Source of the DNA: Micavibrio sp964400125
Lineage (GTDB): Bacteria > Pseudomonadota > Alphaproteobacteria > Micavibrionales > Micavibrionaceae
Length of the DNA stretch: 64,000 bases
Assembly: GCA_964400125.1 (NCBI GenBank)
Contig: CAYNSR010000011.1
Span: 1-64,000 of the forward strand
Reading direction: 5' to 3'
Shown: positions 1 through 8,655 of the stretch, piece by piece
Layout: the number at the start of each line of letters is the position of its first letter
How positions within the stretch are numbered: position 1 is the stretch's first letter
Notes under the pieces: generated by a model
Seen by the model: only the letters and a program-made list of their open reading frames with translations
Told to the model about the DNA's origin: nothing
Databases searched by the model: none
Translations under genes and position numbers: made by a program

Positions 1-1
1 C

Positions 2-43
2 GGCGGCATCTATCTCGCCGCTGCCGTTATCTGGCTCAATTGA
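2..43 (+). CDS. 3' end of a gene entering from the left
   Basis: Only the last 13 codons are in the window, ending in TGA at 41-43. The residues are hydrophobic (GGIYLAAAVIWLN), as in the last membrane helix of a small integral membrane protein. That is too little to name a family. The gene converges on the exported protein that ends at base 53. Confidence 0.4.
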   Translation, partial: GGIYLAAAVIWLN

Positions 44-52
44 TGACACGCC

Positions 53-529
53 CTAAGGAAAATTCGTGACCAGAAGGCCGCCCTTTACCGTGAATTTTGT
101 GCCGTCTTCAAGCGTATAATTTCCGTCATCCATGGGTCGGTGATTTTGGCCGACATGGATGTCGTTGCCAGTACCCAGAAAGGTTTCAACTTCATAGAAT
201 GTAATCGGCGTTTTCCGCCGTTTCAGCATTCCTTCTTTTTTCAGGGTCAGAAGGCAAATATTTCTGCTGCGCAATTTTTCCAGATCGCTGGGGAACGCAC
301 CAACGGCGTTCAGTTCGCCATCCTGAATTCTGCCGTCAACGATGGTGTTTGTGAATTTTTGCCTGTAGGCATAGGCCCGGCATTTTCTAGTCTGCAAATA
401 TTTGGGGATTTCGTTTGCCCTGTAGATATTGACGATCCTGTCTTTTCCTTCCAGCGTGAGTTGTTCCATCGCCTGTGCCGGGAGCGCAGGGGTAAGAAGG
501 ATTATCACAAAAAGGAATGCCCTGACCAT
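53..529 (-). CDS. Small exported protein of unknown function, downstream of lexA
   Basis: This is a 158-residue protein with a clear signal peptide: MVRAFLFVIILLTPALPAQA, with cleavage expected after the AQA. The mature part is charged and has two cysteines (RKC and NICLL), so a periplasmic disulfide is possible. I recognise no family. The start codon lies one base after the lexA stop (531-533), so it is probably co-transcribed with lexA and could be LexA-controlled. That link is inference from spacing alone. Confidence 0.6.
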   Translation of the reverse strand: MVRAFLFVIILLTPALPAQAMEQLTLEGKDRIVNIYRANEIPKYLQTRKCRAYAYRQKFTNTIVDGRIQDGELNAVGAFPSDLEKLRSRNICLLTLKKEGMLKRRKTPITFYEVETFLGTGNDIHVGQNHRPMDDGNYTLEDGTKFTVKGGLLVTNFP

Positions 530-530
530 G

Positions 531-1217
531 TCAGTGGTAGGTGCGCATCAGGCTGACCAGATGCCCCTGCACCTTGACCCGTTCGGGTTCTAAAACGCGG
601 GGTTCATAGGCATCGTTTTCGGGTTCGAGGATGATTTTATTTCCCGACCGACGAAAACGTTTGAGGGTGGCTTCCGCATCATCGACCAGCGCCACGACGA
701 TGGCGCCGTTTTCCGCCGTGTCGGCGCGGCGGATGATAACCGTATCGCCGTCATGGATCCCGGCATTCATCATGGAATCGCCGCTGATGGTCAGGGCGTA
801 ATGTTCCCCGCTGCGCCCCAGCATGGAGGGTGGTACATCAATCGTGGTGTTTTCATCGCGGATGGCCTCTATCGGCGTTCCGGCGGCGATGCGGCCATGC
901 AGCGGGATTTGTTCGAGCGCAGAAAAGGCAGCGGCGCGGACGCTTTCGATGGCGCGACTGACCCGTGCGGCGGCGGAATGGTCGTCGGGGGAGACGCGGC
1001 TGCCTTCCGGGAGTTTGCGCACCTCCAGCGCACGGGCGCGGTGCGGCATGCGTTCGAGATAGCCGCGTTCCACCAGCGCGTTGATGAGGCGGTGAATCCC
1101 GGATTTGGATTTCAGGCCGAGCGCATCCTTCATTTCTTCGAAGGAGGGGGCGATGTCGCCGGAAGACATGCGCTCATGGATAAACAACAGAAGCTCGCGT
1201 TGCTTTTTGGTCAGCAT
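531..1217 (-). CDS. lexA: LexA repressor, SOS response regulator
   Basis: This is the transcriptional repressor of the DNA-damage response; RecA-stimulated self-cleavage inactivates it. It has 228 residues. Residues 1-65 form the winged-helix DNA-binding domain (MLTKKQRELLLFI, then a recognition helix near SKSGIHRLINAL). The Ala-Gly cleavage site is A112-G113 (RIAAGTP). The catalytic dyad is Ser148 (SGDSM) and Lys186 (ATLKRF). All key residues of an S24-family self-cleaving repressor are present. The 5' region carries a promoter overlapped by an alphaproteobacterial SOS box, so it should autoregulate. Confidence 0.96.
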   Translation of the reverse strand: MLTKKQRELLLFIHERMSSGDIAPSFEEMKDALGLKSKSGIHRLINALVERGYLERMPHRARALEVRKLPEGSRVSPDDHSAAARVSRAIESVRAAAFSALEQIPLHGRIAAGTPIEAIRDENTTIDVPPSMLGRSGEHYALTISGDSMMNAGIHDGDTVIIRRADTAENGAIVVALVDDAEATLKRFRRSGNKIILEPENDAYEPRVLEPERVKVQGHLVSLMRTYH

Positions 1218-1290
1218 GGATGATGTCCTTTCGTTCCCGTTCCCCGATGTTCTTTTATAGTGTGCGAATCAGGTGAGCGTATGCTCTTAT

Positions 1291-1319
1291 GTTCTAGTTT
1301 AGTTCATGTTTTGTGTCAA
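1291..1319 (-). promoter_or_regulatory. lexA promoter with overlapping SOS box
   Basis: On the minus strand a perfect -35 TTGACA (1314-1319) is followed by a 17 bp spacer and a -10 TAGAAC (1291-1296). The SOS operator, GTTC-N7-GTTC on the plus strand (1291-1305), covers the -10 and part of the spacer. GTTC-N7-GTTC is the established alphaproteobacterial LexA site. Three more GTTC words at 1233, 1239 and 1249 are not spaced by seven bases. Confidence 0.85.
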
Positions 1320-1409
1320 GTCCAGCGGGAACATAAGGAGAAACAGGAGGCGGAAATGGGAGGGTGAAATTTCAAGAGGATTGATGATTAAATCAAAGCC
1401 AGCAAGCTT

Positions 1410-1868
1410 TTACACAAACATCTGAAGTTGGCCAGTGGAATTATATTTAGGAACATCACCCAGGAAACCTTCTCCACGTTTAGCTTGCAAAACTGCTTTT
1501 TCTTCTTTTTGCCGTGCAGTCATCAATTTGTATATTCCAAAAGTCCCATAAATAAGGGGGAATGAAACACTTGATACCATCAGGGGCGCAGCAATACCTG
1601 CAAGGCAGAAAAGCATTCCTATCTGTGCATCCTGTCGACTTGCAGATCTTATGTGATCGACATACCCAAGCGAAGCAACCACCTGTTCATCACTTGCCCG
1701 GTCCAGTTTGGGAGCATCAACACCAAAATATTTATGAGCAATCTGTCTTAAAGAAGCCGCTTGCTCGGAAACAGGAGGTTGATCTTCTGCCTTCCTAAAA
1801 ACGACTCGCAAGCCTTCTTTAAGAGGGGCTAGGCAATTGAATAATTCTGCGCCATGGATTGTTTGCAT
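1410..1868 (-). CDS. Hypothetical membrane protein
   Basis: This is a 152-residue protein starting at MQTIHGAE; an in-frame start 36 bases upstream is possible but weaker. The N-terminal two thirds are soluble and helical. A hydrophobic stretch follows (IGMLFCLAGIAAPLMVSSVSF and a few more residues), enough for one or two membrane helices. The tail is basic, then polar. I recognise no family. It is divergent from the deacetylase-like gene at 1917, with a 48 bp gap for both promoters. The 90 bp between it and the lexA promoter show nothing recognisable. Confidence 0.55.
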   Translation of the reverse strand: MQTIHGAELFNCLAPLKEGLRVVFRKAEDQPPVSEQAASLRQIAHKYFGVDAPKLDRASDEQVVASLGYVDHIRSASRQDAQIGMLFCLAGIAAPLMVSSVSFPLIYGTFGIYKLMTARQKEEKAVLQAKRGEGFLGDVPKYNSTGQLQMFV

Positions 1869-1916
1869 GGAGGGCACTATAACAACATTCTTACAGCACC
1901 GCAATATTTTTGAGAA

Positions 1917-2936
1917 ATGGTTATGCGCCGAGAAACCCGCACAAAAGGCAGTGTCTTTTCCCTTGCCGTTGCGATTGCCATTTTAGTGTTTCTGAAAATG
2001 GTGATCTTTACGGAAGACAGGCCGCCGGAGGATGCTCCAGGATTTCCCGTGACCATCGCCCGGCACGAAACGCCGTTTATGCCGGAGGGGATCGAAAAAT
2101 TCGGGCCACCCGAAAAACCGGATTTCGCCCCGGCGATGGAGCTTGGGAAAACGGAGCCTCTTGTCCCGCTGGCCGATTATGAACGCGACGCCATGGCGCA
2201 AAAGCCGCAATGGATTGCAAATGCCGTGGCTACGGATGTACCGAAAGGCAAGCCGCGTGTCGTGATTATCATCGACGATATGGGACTCGACCGAAAACAT
2301 ACGCAGGAAATTATGGACTTGCCGGGGCCGCTGACGCTTGCCTTTTTGCCCTATGCCGGAGACCTGAAAGGGCAGACGGGTTACGGTCGTGAAAGGGGAC
2401 ATGAGTTGATGGTCCATGTCCCCATGGAGCCGATGAGGCCTTCCGCCGATGCCGGGCCGTCGCCGCTATTGTCGGCGTTGCCGATCGAGCGGTTTAACCG
2501 GATTTTGCAAGAGGATCTGGATGCGTTTGACGGCTATGTCGGCATCAATAATCATATGGGCAGCAAATTGACGCAAGTGCGCCCGGCGATGGCGCTGGTG
2601 ATGGGGGCGTTGAAGGAACGCGGGCTTCTTTTCGTGGATTCCCGCACGATCAATACCTCCGTCGCGGCGGATGAGGCGCAAAAGGCGGGTATTCCCTTCG
2701 CCACCCGTGATGTTTTTATCGACCATGAAGAAACCTACGAGGCCGCGAGCGATGCGCTGGCGCAGGTCGAAAAGAAAGCGCTGAAAGACGGTCTGGCGAT
2801 TGCCATCGGCCACCCGAAGGCAAAAACCATTCAGGCCTTGCGGGAATGGTTGCCGACACTGGAGGCAAAGGGAATCTATGTGGTCCCCGTCAGTGCGGCA
2901 GTGCGTGAGCCCGCGCAGGAATCAGGAATAAAGTAA
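1917..2936 (+). CDS. Divergent polysaccharide deacetylase family protein (YibQ-like)
   Basis: The protein has 339 residues. An N-terminal membrane anchor (FSLAVAIAILVFLKMVIF) is followed by a Pro-rich linker and a NodB-like TIM-barrel fold beginning at RVVIIIDDMGLD (about residue 114). Other family landmarks are MVHVPMEP, GINNHMGS, FVDSRT and IAIGHPK. The family (DUF610) is annotated as divergent polysaccharide deacetylase; it sits at the inner membrane facing the periplasm and its substrate is not settled. A second ATG six bases downstream is an alternative start. It converges on the PpiD-like gene with a 9 bp gap. Confidence 0.85.
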   Translation: MVMRRETRTKGSVFSLAVAIAILVFLKMVIFTEDRPPEDAPGFPVTIARHETPFMPEGIEKFGPPEKPDFAPAMELGKTEPLVPLADYERDAMAQKPQWIANAVATDVPKGKPRVVIIIDDMGLDRKHTQEIMDLPGPLTLAFLPYAGDLKGQTGYGRERGHELMVHVPMEPMRPSADAGPSPLLSALPIERFNRILQEDLDAFDGYVGINNHMGSKLTQVRPAMALVMGALKERGLLFVDSRTINTSVAADEAQKAGIPFATRDVFIDHEETYEAASDALAQVEKKALKDGLAIAIGHPKAKTIQALREWLPTLEAKGIYVVPVSAAVREPAQESGIK

Positions 2937-2945
2937 AACCAGCTA

Positions 2946-4850
2946 TCAGGTCCCGCTCTCCGGTCCGTACAGGCGTTCCAGCAGGGGGCGGTTGATTTTT
3001 GCGCCCATGTCTTTTTGCAGATATTGGGTAAAAACCTGCAAGGCTTCTTCGCGTTCGTTCTTGCCGATGGCCGCGATCAGGTCTTCGCGTTCCTGTGCGG
3101 TGATTTTGGCCGGATCGGGCAGGGTGATGGATTTGACCTGCCCTATCATGTAGCCGGAAGGAACCGGTGCGATAACGAATTCCCCTTCGGTTCCGGCAAA
3201 AATGGCATCGACGGCTTCGCTGCCAAGGGGTTTGGGAGGTTCGGCAGTATTGCGTTTGAGTTTGCTGATTTTTTCAATCTTTCCCCCATACTGCACCGCC
3301 AGTTGTGCGAGCGTTTTTTCACCCGAGGCGGCAAGTTGCTGTGCCTCCTGGGCGCGGATTTTATTGGCGGCGGCGCGGCGGTCGTGCAGCCATTCTTTTT
3401 CGATCTGGCTGCGCACCTCTTCAAACGGCTTGAAGCTGCGCGGGGTGATATCGTCGATGCGGACCGTGGCATAAGACCCGTTCGCCAGTTCCATCACCGG
3501 AGAAGATTCCCCGGCCATCAATTCGAAGGCGCTTTTCAGGATATAATCCCGGTCTTTGGCAAAGTCTTTCATGGCGTCGTGTTGCTCAGGCGTCGATCCG
3601 TCCTCACGCAGGGGGCCGATTTTTTCAAGCTTCAGGCCCATATCCGCCGCGACGGATTCCAGCTCTTCACCCGAAGCCAGACGGTCGTCAATGACGTTGG
3701 CGGTATTGAAAAGATGCTCTGAAATGCGGGTTTGCAAAAGCTGCTTGCGGATATCGTCCCTGACCTTGTCAAAGGGTTTGATGTCTTCAGGCAGGATTTT
3801 CCCAACCACCATGACCGACCAGCCGAACGGTGATTTGAACGGGCCGACGGCGGCGTTTTCTTCAGCGTTGAAAACGGCGTCCGCAATGTCGGCGGACAGT
3901 CCGGCGCGGTCATAGCTCTGTTCGCCTTGAAAGTTTTTCGCCGTGGCGGCCTTCAGGGTTTTTCCGGCCTTTACATCGGCGATGGCTTTTTCTGCCGCCT
4001 CCGCGTCAGGCAGGACGGCTTGTTGCACAACGCGGCGTTCCGGGCGGGTATAGGCGGCGATGTTGCTGTCGTATTCCTTTTGCAAATCTTCATCTGGAAT
4101 AACCAGCGTGTCGCGCACACTTGCTTCGTCCAGCGTCGCCAGCGTCAGGGTGCGCGTTTCCGGGATGGCGTGCCGCAACCCTTTCGAGGCTTCGTAAAGG
4201 GCAATCAGCACGGGTTCTTCCGCAGGGGTGTTTTCTTCAGCACTGCTGTGCGGCAGGATCAGGATATCCGCGTCGCGGGCTTCGTTTTGAGCCAGATACA
4301 GGGCCGTGGCCTCTCTGTGCGAAGGGGCAAACCCGGCAATCTGCGCCGTGCTTTGCAGAATCGAATTCATGATCCCGGTGCGGATGGTAAAGATGAATTC
4401 CTGTTCGCCCATGTTCTGCGACCGCAGGAAGTTTTGCAGCAATTCGCGCCGCGTTTTGTCCGGTTGTTGTTTGACGATGGGGTCAACGATCATGTTGATC
4501 TGCCGGGTGACTTCGTCGTCGCCGACATAAAATCCGTAATCCATTGCCGCCTGTGTGGTGATGGCGGAAGAAATCTGGTTTTGCAAAATCCGGTCAACAA
4601 GGCCGAACTGATAGGCTTCCTTCGGCGTCATGCCTTGTTGCGCCAGAGTGCGGCGCAGGGTCGCGTCAAACTGTTCCACCGGGATATTTTCCCGTCCGGC
4701 CTTGGCGACGGAATTCGCGCCGACGCCGCCGCTGCGGAAAAACCCGCCGACATCCGTTAACACCATCCCCATCATCGCCATGATTAAAAAACCAAACAGG
4801 ACAATTTTAATCACCATAGATTGGGTGCCATTGCGCATCGCGGTCAGCAT
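2946..4850 (-). CDS. PpiD-like membrane-anchored periplasmic foldase (SurA N-domain, parvulin domain)
   Basis: This 634-residue protein has one N-terminal transmembrane helix (IKIVLFGFLIMAMMGMVL), a SurA/PpiD-type N-terminal chaperone region (about 40-200) and a parvulin-like peptidyl-prolyl isomerase domain around 265-375 (AVGPFKSPFGWSVMVVGKI). A long C-terminal chaperone region follows. The usual job is folding outer-membrane and periplasmic proteins next to the Sec translocon. The start has a strong AAGGAG ribosome site. It lies divergently upstream of tpiA-secG-pyrG, a common alphaproteobacterial arrangement. Confidence 0.88.
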   Translation of the reverse strand: MLTAMRNGTQSMVIKIVLFGFLIMAMMGMVLTDVGGFFRSGGVGANSVAKAGRENIPVEQFDATLRRTLAQQGMTPKEAYQFGLVDRILQNQISSAITTQAAMDYGFYVGDDEVTRQINMIVDPIVKQQPDKTRRELLQNFLRSQNMGEQEFIFTIRTGIMNSILQSTAQIAGFAPSHREATALYLAQNEARDADILILPHSSAEENTPAEEPVLIALYEASKGLRHAIPETRTLTLATLDEASVRDTLVIPDEDLQKEYDSNIAAYTRPERRVVQQAVLPDAEAAEKAIADVKAGKTLKAATAKNFQGEQSYDRAGLSADIADAVFNAEENAAVGPFKSPFGWSVMVVGKILPEDIKPFDKVRDDIRKQLLQTRISEHLFNTANVIDDRLASGEELESVAADMGLKLEKIGPLREDGSTPEQHDAMKDFAKDRDYILKSAFELMAGESSPVMELANGSYATVRIDDITPRSFKPFEEVRSQIEKEWLHDRRAAANKIRAQEAQQLAASGEKTLAQLAVQYGGKIEKISKLKRNTAEPPKPLGSEAVDAIFAGTEGEFVIAPVPSGYMIGQVKSITLPDPAKITAQEREDLIAAIGKNEREEALQVFTQYLQKDMGAKINRPLLERLYGPESGT

Positions 4851-5003
4851 GGGGCGGGTCTCCTTCTGTAAAAACGTCGCAAACTATAAGCGTGGCAGGG
4901 TTTTGCGGCAAGTGAGATGTTTCAAAACCGTGCCGCGATCAATGTGGATAAGAAGGGTACGCCCCGGATTGTTTTTCCAAAAAATCCCTGTACATTACGG
5001 CCC

Positions 5004-5729
5004 ATGAAAAAACTTATCGCCGGAAACTGGAAAATGAACGGGGATCTGGGTGCGGCCCTGACCCTGACGCGGGATATCGTTGCCGGGGTTGATGATGCCC
5101 TGTTGCAGAAATGCGATTTCCTTGTCTGTCCCCCTTTTGTGCATCTGGCGCGGGTGCGGGCCAATCTGGGTGCGGACCCTAAAATCATGCTGGGGGCGCA
5201 GGATTGTTCCGAACGGGATAATGGCGCGTTTACCGGCGACATATCTGCTGCGATGCTGGCCGATTGTGGGTGTGGTGCTGTCATTCTCGGTCATTCCGAA
5301 CGTCGCCAGCATCACGGGGAAACGAATGCGCTGGTGGCGGCCAAGGCGGCGATGGCGCATCGCGCCGGGATGGTTGCGGTTATCTGTGTCGGGGAGAGCG
5401 AGGCGGAACGCGGGCTGTCGCAGCATTTTGATGTTGTAGCCGCACAGTTGTCAGAATCCATTCCCGCCGGAGCCGCCGCAGACAATACCGTCATCGCCTA
5501 TGAACCGGTCTGGGCGATCGGCACCGGCAAGACCGCAACGCCGGAAGATGTCCGGGCCATGCACGAGTTTATCCGCAAAAAGGTTGGAAATTTGCGGATT
5601 TTATACGGTGGATCGGTCAAGCCCGATAACGCCGCCGCTTTGTTCGCGACAGAAAATGTGGATGGGGCCCTGATAGGGGGTGCAAGCCTGAAGGCGGAGC
5701 AGTATCTTTCTATTGCAAAGGGCGTATGA
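5004..5729 (+). CDS. tpiA: Triose-phosphate isomerase
   Basis: This enzyme interconverts dihydroxyacetone phosphate and glyceraldehyde 3-phosphate in glycolysis and gluconeogenesis. It has 241 residues, within the family range. The active-site residues are Lys10 (AGNWKMNG), His97 (GHSERR) and Glu167 (AYEPVWAIGTGK). The phosphate-binding loop LYGGSVKPDN is near the end. The start was chosen at MKKLIAGNWK; the reading frame is open a further 29 codons upstream, but those residues have no family counterpart. Confidence 0.97.
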   Translation: MKKLIAGNWKMNGDLGAALTLTRDIVAGVDDALLQKCDFLVCPPFVHLARVRANLGADPKIMLGAQDCSERDNGAFTGDISAAMLADCGCGAVILGHSERRQHHGETNALVAAKAAMAHRAGMVAVICVGESEAERGLSQHFDVVAAQLSESIPAGAAADNTVIAYEPVWAIGTGKTATPEDVRAMHEFIRKKVGNLRILYGGSVKPDNAAALFATENVDGALIGGASLKAEQYLSIAKGV

Positions 5730-5792
5730 AGGTTTTAAAACAGTCGCGACACACGGATGTCGCATAAAATATACGAAAGTGGCTAATAAATC

Positions 5793-6143
5793 ATGATGCA
5801 GGTTATTCTCGTTATTCACTTGCTGATTGCTCTGGCGATCATCGCGCTGGTCTTGTTGCAGCGCTCGGAAGGCGGGGGCATTCTCGGGTCCGGCAGCGGC
5901 GGTCTCGGCGGTCTGGCCACGCCGCAGGCAACGGCGAATGTCATGACTCGCGCCACATGGGTATGCATCAGTTGTTTTTTTGTGACCAGTCTCGTCCTTG
6001 GCATTCTCGCCGGACAGCAAACCGGCGGGCAAAGTATCCTTGACCGTCTCGATGCGCCCGTCCCGGGGGTCGCTGCTCCGGCTCCGGCGGAAACAGGCGC
6101 TCCGGCAAAACCCTCTGAACCTGCGGTCCCGACATCAGAATGA
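5793..6143 (+). CDS. secG: SecG, accessory subunit of the SecYEG translocon
   Basis: The protein has 116 residues with two transmembrane helices (VILVIHLLIALAIIALVLL and a second around residues 50-70). The SecG signature LLQRSEGGG lies between them, followed by a Gly-rich loop. A Pro/Ala-rich cytoplasmic tail follows, as in many alphaproteobacterial SecG proteins. A second ATG directly follows the first. It lies between tpiA and pyrG, a widespread order, and overlaps pyrG by four bases (ATGA). Confidence 0.93.
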   Translation: MMQVILVIHLLIALAIIALVLLQRSEGGGILGSGSGGLGGLATPQATANVMTRATWVCISCFFVTSLVLGILAGQQTGGQSILDRLDAPVPGVAAPAPAETGAPAKPSEPAVPTSE

Positions 6144-7765
6144 CCAGATTTATTTTTATTACCGGCGGTGTCGTTTCCTCCTTAGGAAAGGGCCTCGCCG
6201 CCGCTTCTCTTGGCGCATTGTTACAGGCACGGGGCTATACTGTGCGTCTGTGCAAGCTCGACCCTTACCTGAATGTTGATCCCGGCACGATGAGCCCGAC
6301 CCAGCACGGGGAGGTTTTTGTCACCGATGACGGCGCGGAAGCAGATCTCGATCTCGGACATTATGAACGCTTCACCGGATGCCCGGCGCAAAAGAACGAT
6401 AACATCACGACGGGGCGCATCTACACCAGCGTTCTGGCGCGGGAGCGAAAAGGCGATTATCTCGGCGCGACCATTCAGGTCATTCCGCATATCACCGACG
6501 AGATCAAGGCCTTTGTCATGGAAAAGAACAATTCGGCGGATTTCGTCCTGTGTGAAATCGGCGGCACAGTTGGTGATATCGAAAGCCTCCCCTTCCTTGA
6601 AGCCATCCGGCAATTGGGCAATGAACTGGGCAATGATCGCGCCCTTTATCTCCATGTCACGCTGCTGCCCTATATTCCGACGGCGGGGGAACTGAAGACC
6701 AAACCGACCCAGCATTCGGTCAAGGAATTGATGAGTGCGGGTATTCGTCCACAAATTCTCCTCTGCCGCGCTGACCGCCCGATTGACGAGGGCGAACGGA
6801 AGAAAATTTCTCTGTTTTGCAATATCCCATACGAACGGGTGATTCCCGCGCTTGATGCGTCGAATATTTATCAGGTGCCGCTGGCCTATCATGCTGAAGG
6901 GTTGGACGATCAGGTCATCGCCTGTTTCGGCATGAGCGCGAAAGCGCCGGATATGACGGTATGGGAAAACATCATGCGCCGGATCAATCATCCGGAAAGT
7001 GAAGTCAATATCGCCGTTATTGGCAAATATACCAGCCTGTCCGACAGCTATAAGTCATTGAACGAAGCCCTGATTCATGGCGGCATTGCCAATAACGTCC
7101 GGGTCAATCTGAAGCTGATTGAATCAACGACGTTTGAAAATGACAATCCCGCCGATTACCTGCATGACATTCACGGCATCCTCGTCCCCGGCGGGTTCGG
7201 CGAACGAGGGACGGAAGGGAAGATTCTTTCGGCCCGTTTTGCGCGGGAGAAAAAAGTGCCGTATTTCGGCATCTGTTTCGGGATGCAGATGGCGGTGATC
7301 GAAGCCACCCGCAATTTGCTGGGGCTTGAAAAAGCCAGCTCGACCGAATTCGGCCCCACGCCGGAACCTGTCGTCGGGTTGATGACCGAATGGGTCAGGG
7401 GAAATGCCAAGGAAGAACGCAAAACCGATGGCAATCTGGGCGGGACCATGCGTCTTGGGGCCTATACCGCGCTGTTGAAAAAGGGCAGCAAGGCGGCGGT
7501 ATCTTACGGCAGTCTCGAAATTTCCGAACGGCATCGTCACCGCTATGAGGTGAATATCGCTTACAAAGACCGTCTTGAGCAGCAAGGGCTAATTTTTTCA
7601 GGCATGTCGCCGGACGGGAAGCTTCCTGAAATCGTTGAATATGCCGATCACCCGTGGTTTGTGGGGGTCCAGTTCCATCCCGAGCTGAAATCCAAACCCT
7701 TCGATCCACATCCGCTATTTGTCAGCTTTATCGAAGCGGCAGTACAGCAAAGCCGGATGGTTTGA
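6140..7765 (+). CDS. pyrG: CTP synthase
   Basis: This enzyme makes CTP from UTP with glutamine and ATP. Its 541 residues are the standard length. The N-terminal synthase domain begins FITGGVVSSLGKG and contains CEIGGTVGDIES. The C-terminal class I glutamine amidotransferase domain has PGGFGERG, the nucleophile in YFGICFGMQM and the His-Glu pair in VQFHPELKS. ATGA overlap with secG suggests translational coupling. The downstream hairpin at 7826-7902 probably ends transcription. Confidence 0.98.
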   Translation: MTRFIFITGGVVSSLGKGLAAASLGALLQARGYTVRLCKLDPYLNVDPGTMSPTQHGEVFVTDDGAEADLDLGHYERFTGCPAQKNDNITTGRIYTSVLARERKGDYLGATIQVIPHITDEIKAFVMEKNNSADFVLCEIGGTVGDIESLPFLEAIRQLGNELGNDRALYLHVTLLPYIPTAGELKTKPTQHSVKELMSAGIRPQILLCRADRPIDEGERKKISLFCNIPYERVIPALDASNIYQVPLAYHAEGLDDQVIACFGMSAKAPDMTVWENIMRRINHPESEVNIAVIGKYTSLSDSYKSLNEALIHGGIANNVRVNLKLIESTTFENDNPADYLHDIHGILVPGGFGERGTEGKILSARFAREKKVPYFGICFGMQMAVIEATRNLLGLEKASSTEFGPTPEPVVGLMTEWVRGNAKEERKTDGNLGGTMRLGAYTALLKKGSKAAVSYGSLEISERHRHRYEVNIAYKDRLEQQGLIFSGMSPDGKLPEIVEYADHPWFVGVQFHPELKSKPFDPHPLFVSFIEAAVQQSRMV

Positions 7766-7825
7766 TCTCAGGCGCAGGACCTGTGAATCAAGAGCAGGGG
7801 CGCACAACAACGCCACCTCAATACC

Positions 7826-7902
7826 CCGTCATCCCGAGCGTAGCCGAGGGATCCAACCAAGCCGAAATCTCTCGGATCCCTCGGCTACGCTCGGGATGAC
7901 GG
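7826..7902. repeat. GTCATCCCGAGC palindromic repeat, copy A
   Basis: A perfect 29 bp stem (7826-7854 with 7874-7902) encloses a 19 nt loop. It lies between the convergent genes pyrG and the acetyltransferase. The same family occurs at 34748-34822, also between convergent genes, so a role as a bidirectional terminator is likely. There is no T-run, so termination would depend on the very strong stem or on Rho. Confidence 0.85.
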
Positions 7903-7956
7903 TTATTATGAAGCCCTTATGCTTGATTTGGGTTGCGTGTCTTTTTACGAATTTTC

Positions 7957-8508
7957 TTACCGCCAGACCGGAATCTGGACATGGGTGCTGACTTCGCGGT
8001 TGTACTGATAGACCGGGCAGGCGAGTTGTTTCGCCATGGCGCGAACGTGGCGGGGCAGGTATTTTTTTCCCATATCTTCATATGAAGACAGATATACGCC
8101 GGAAAGATCAGGGATGCTGTTGAAAAATTCGGTCAGACCGGCAAAGATTTTTCCGGCCTGACCCTTCCGCCGTTCGGCTTCATGGACGGAAATCTGGAAG
8201 ATGGACAGGGCGTTGTCGCAATCTTCCTTTGGATACACCGTCGCCGATCCGGCAATCCGTAGCGTCCGATCCAGCGTGAGAAAGTAATGCTCGGTCCCCG
8301 TGTCGATGGAAAGATAAGGTGGAAATGCGGGGTCGCGTTTCGGGTCGTTCGAGGCGCGGTGGATATCGTCGTTGGCGGGGTTGAGTCGCACGAGCGCCGG
8401 GATGTCTTGCGGCCGGACAAGGACCACTTGCCCGGATGCGGCAGCAGCCCTGAATTTTTCTTCCAGAGGGAGGCGGGGCAGGAGCGGGAAAAGGGCTGGT
8501 CTTGTCAT
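7957..8508 (-). CDS. GNAT-family N-acetyltransferase-like protein
   Basis: The 183-residue protein has a GNAT-like core: LRIAGSATVY, then the beta strand and acetyl-CoA loop region FQISVHEAERRKGQAGKIF (residues about 105-125). The substrate cannot be told. The frame is open far upstream over pdhA, but MTRPALFPLL is the first start that keeps the gene clear of pdhA. It is divergent from pdhA, with 147 bp between starts. Confidence 0.6.
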   Translation of the reverse strand: MTRPALFPLLPRLPLEEKFRAAAASGQVVLVRPQDIPALVRLNPANDDIHRASNDPKRDPAFPPYLSIDTGTEHYFLTLDRTLRIAGSATVYPKEDCDNALSIFQISVHEAERRKGQAGKIFAGLTEFFNSIPDLSGVYLSSYEDMGKKYLPRHVRAMAKQLACPVYQYNREVSTHVQIPVWR

Positions 8509-8655
8509 GGTTGAGGTTATAGCAATTACCGGGTTATATTGCACATAATAAATTTGTCCGGTTTTGCGCGGCGCAGCATCGCCAGACGGTGGAATTATCC
8601 TGCAAAATGGTGTACCAAAAACCCTGTCTTTCCAACAGTTCCAGAGGCATTTCCT

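Noticed and set aside
3015..3722. Long open frame opposite the PpiD-like gene
   Set aside because: It is the antisense shadow of a GC-biased coding gene. The translation has no signal, fold or family wording, and the opposite strand carries clear motifs.
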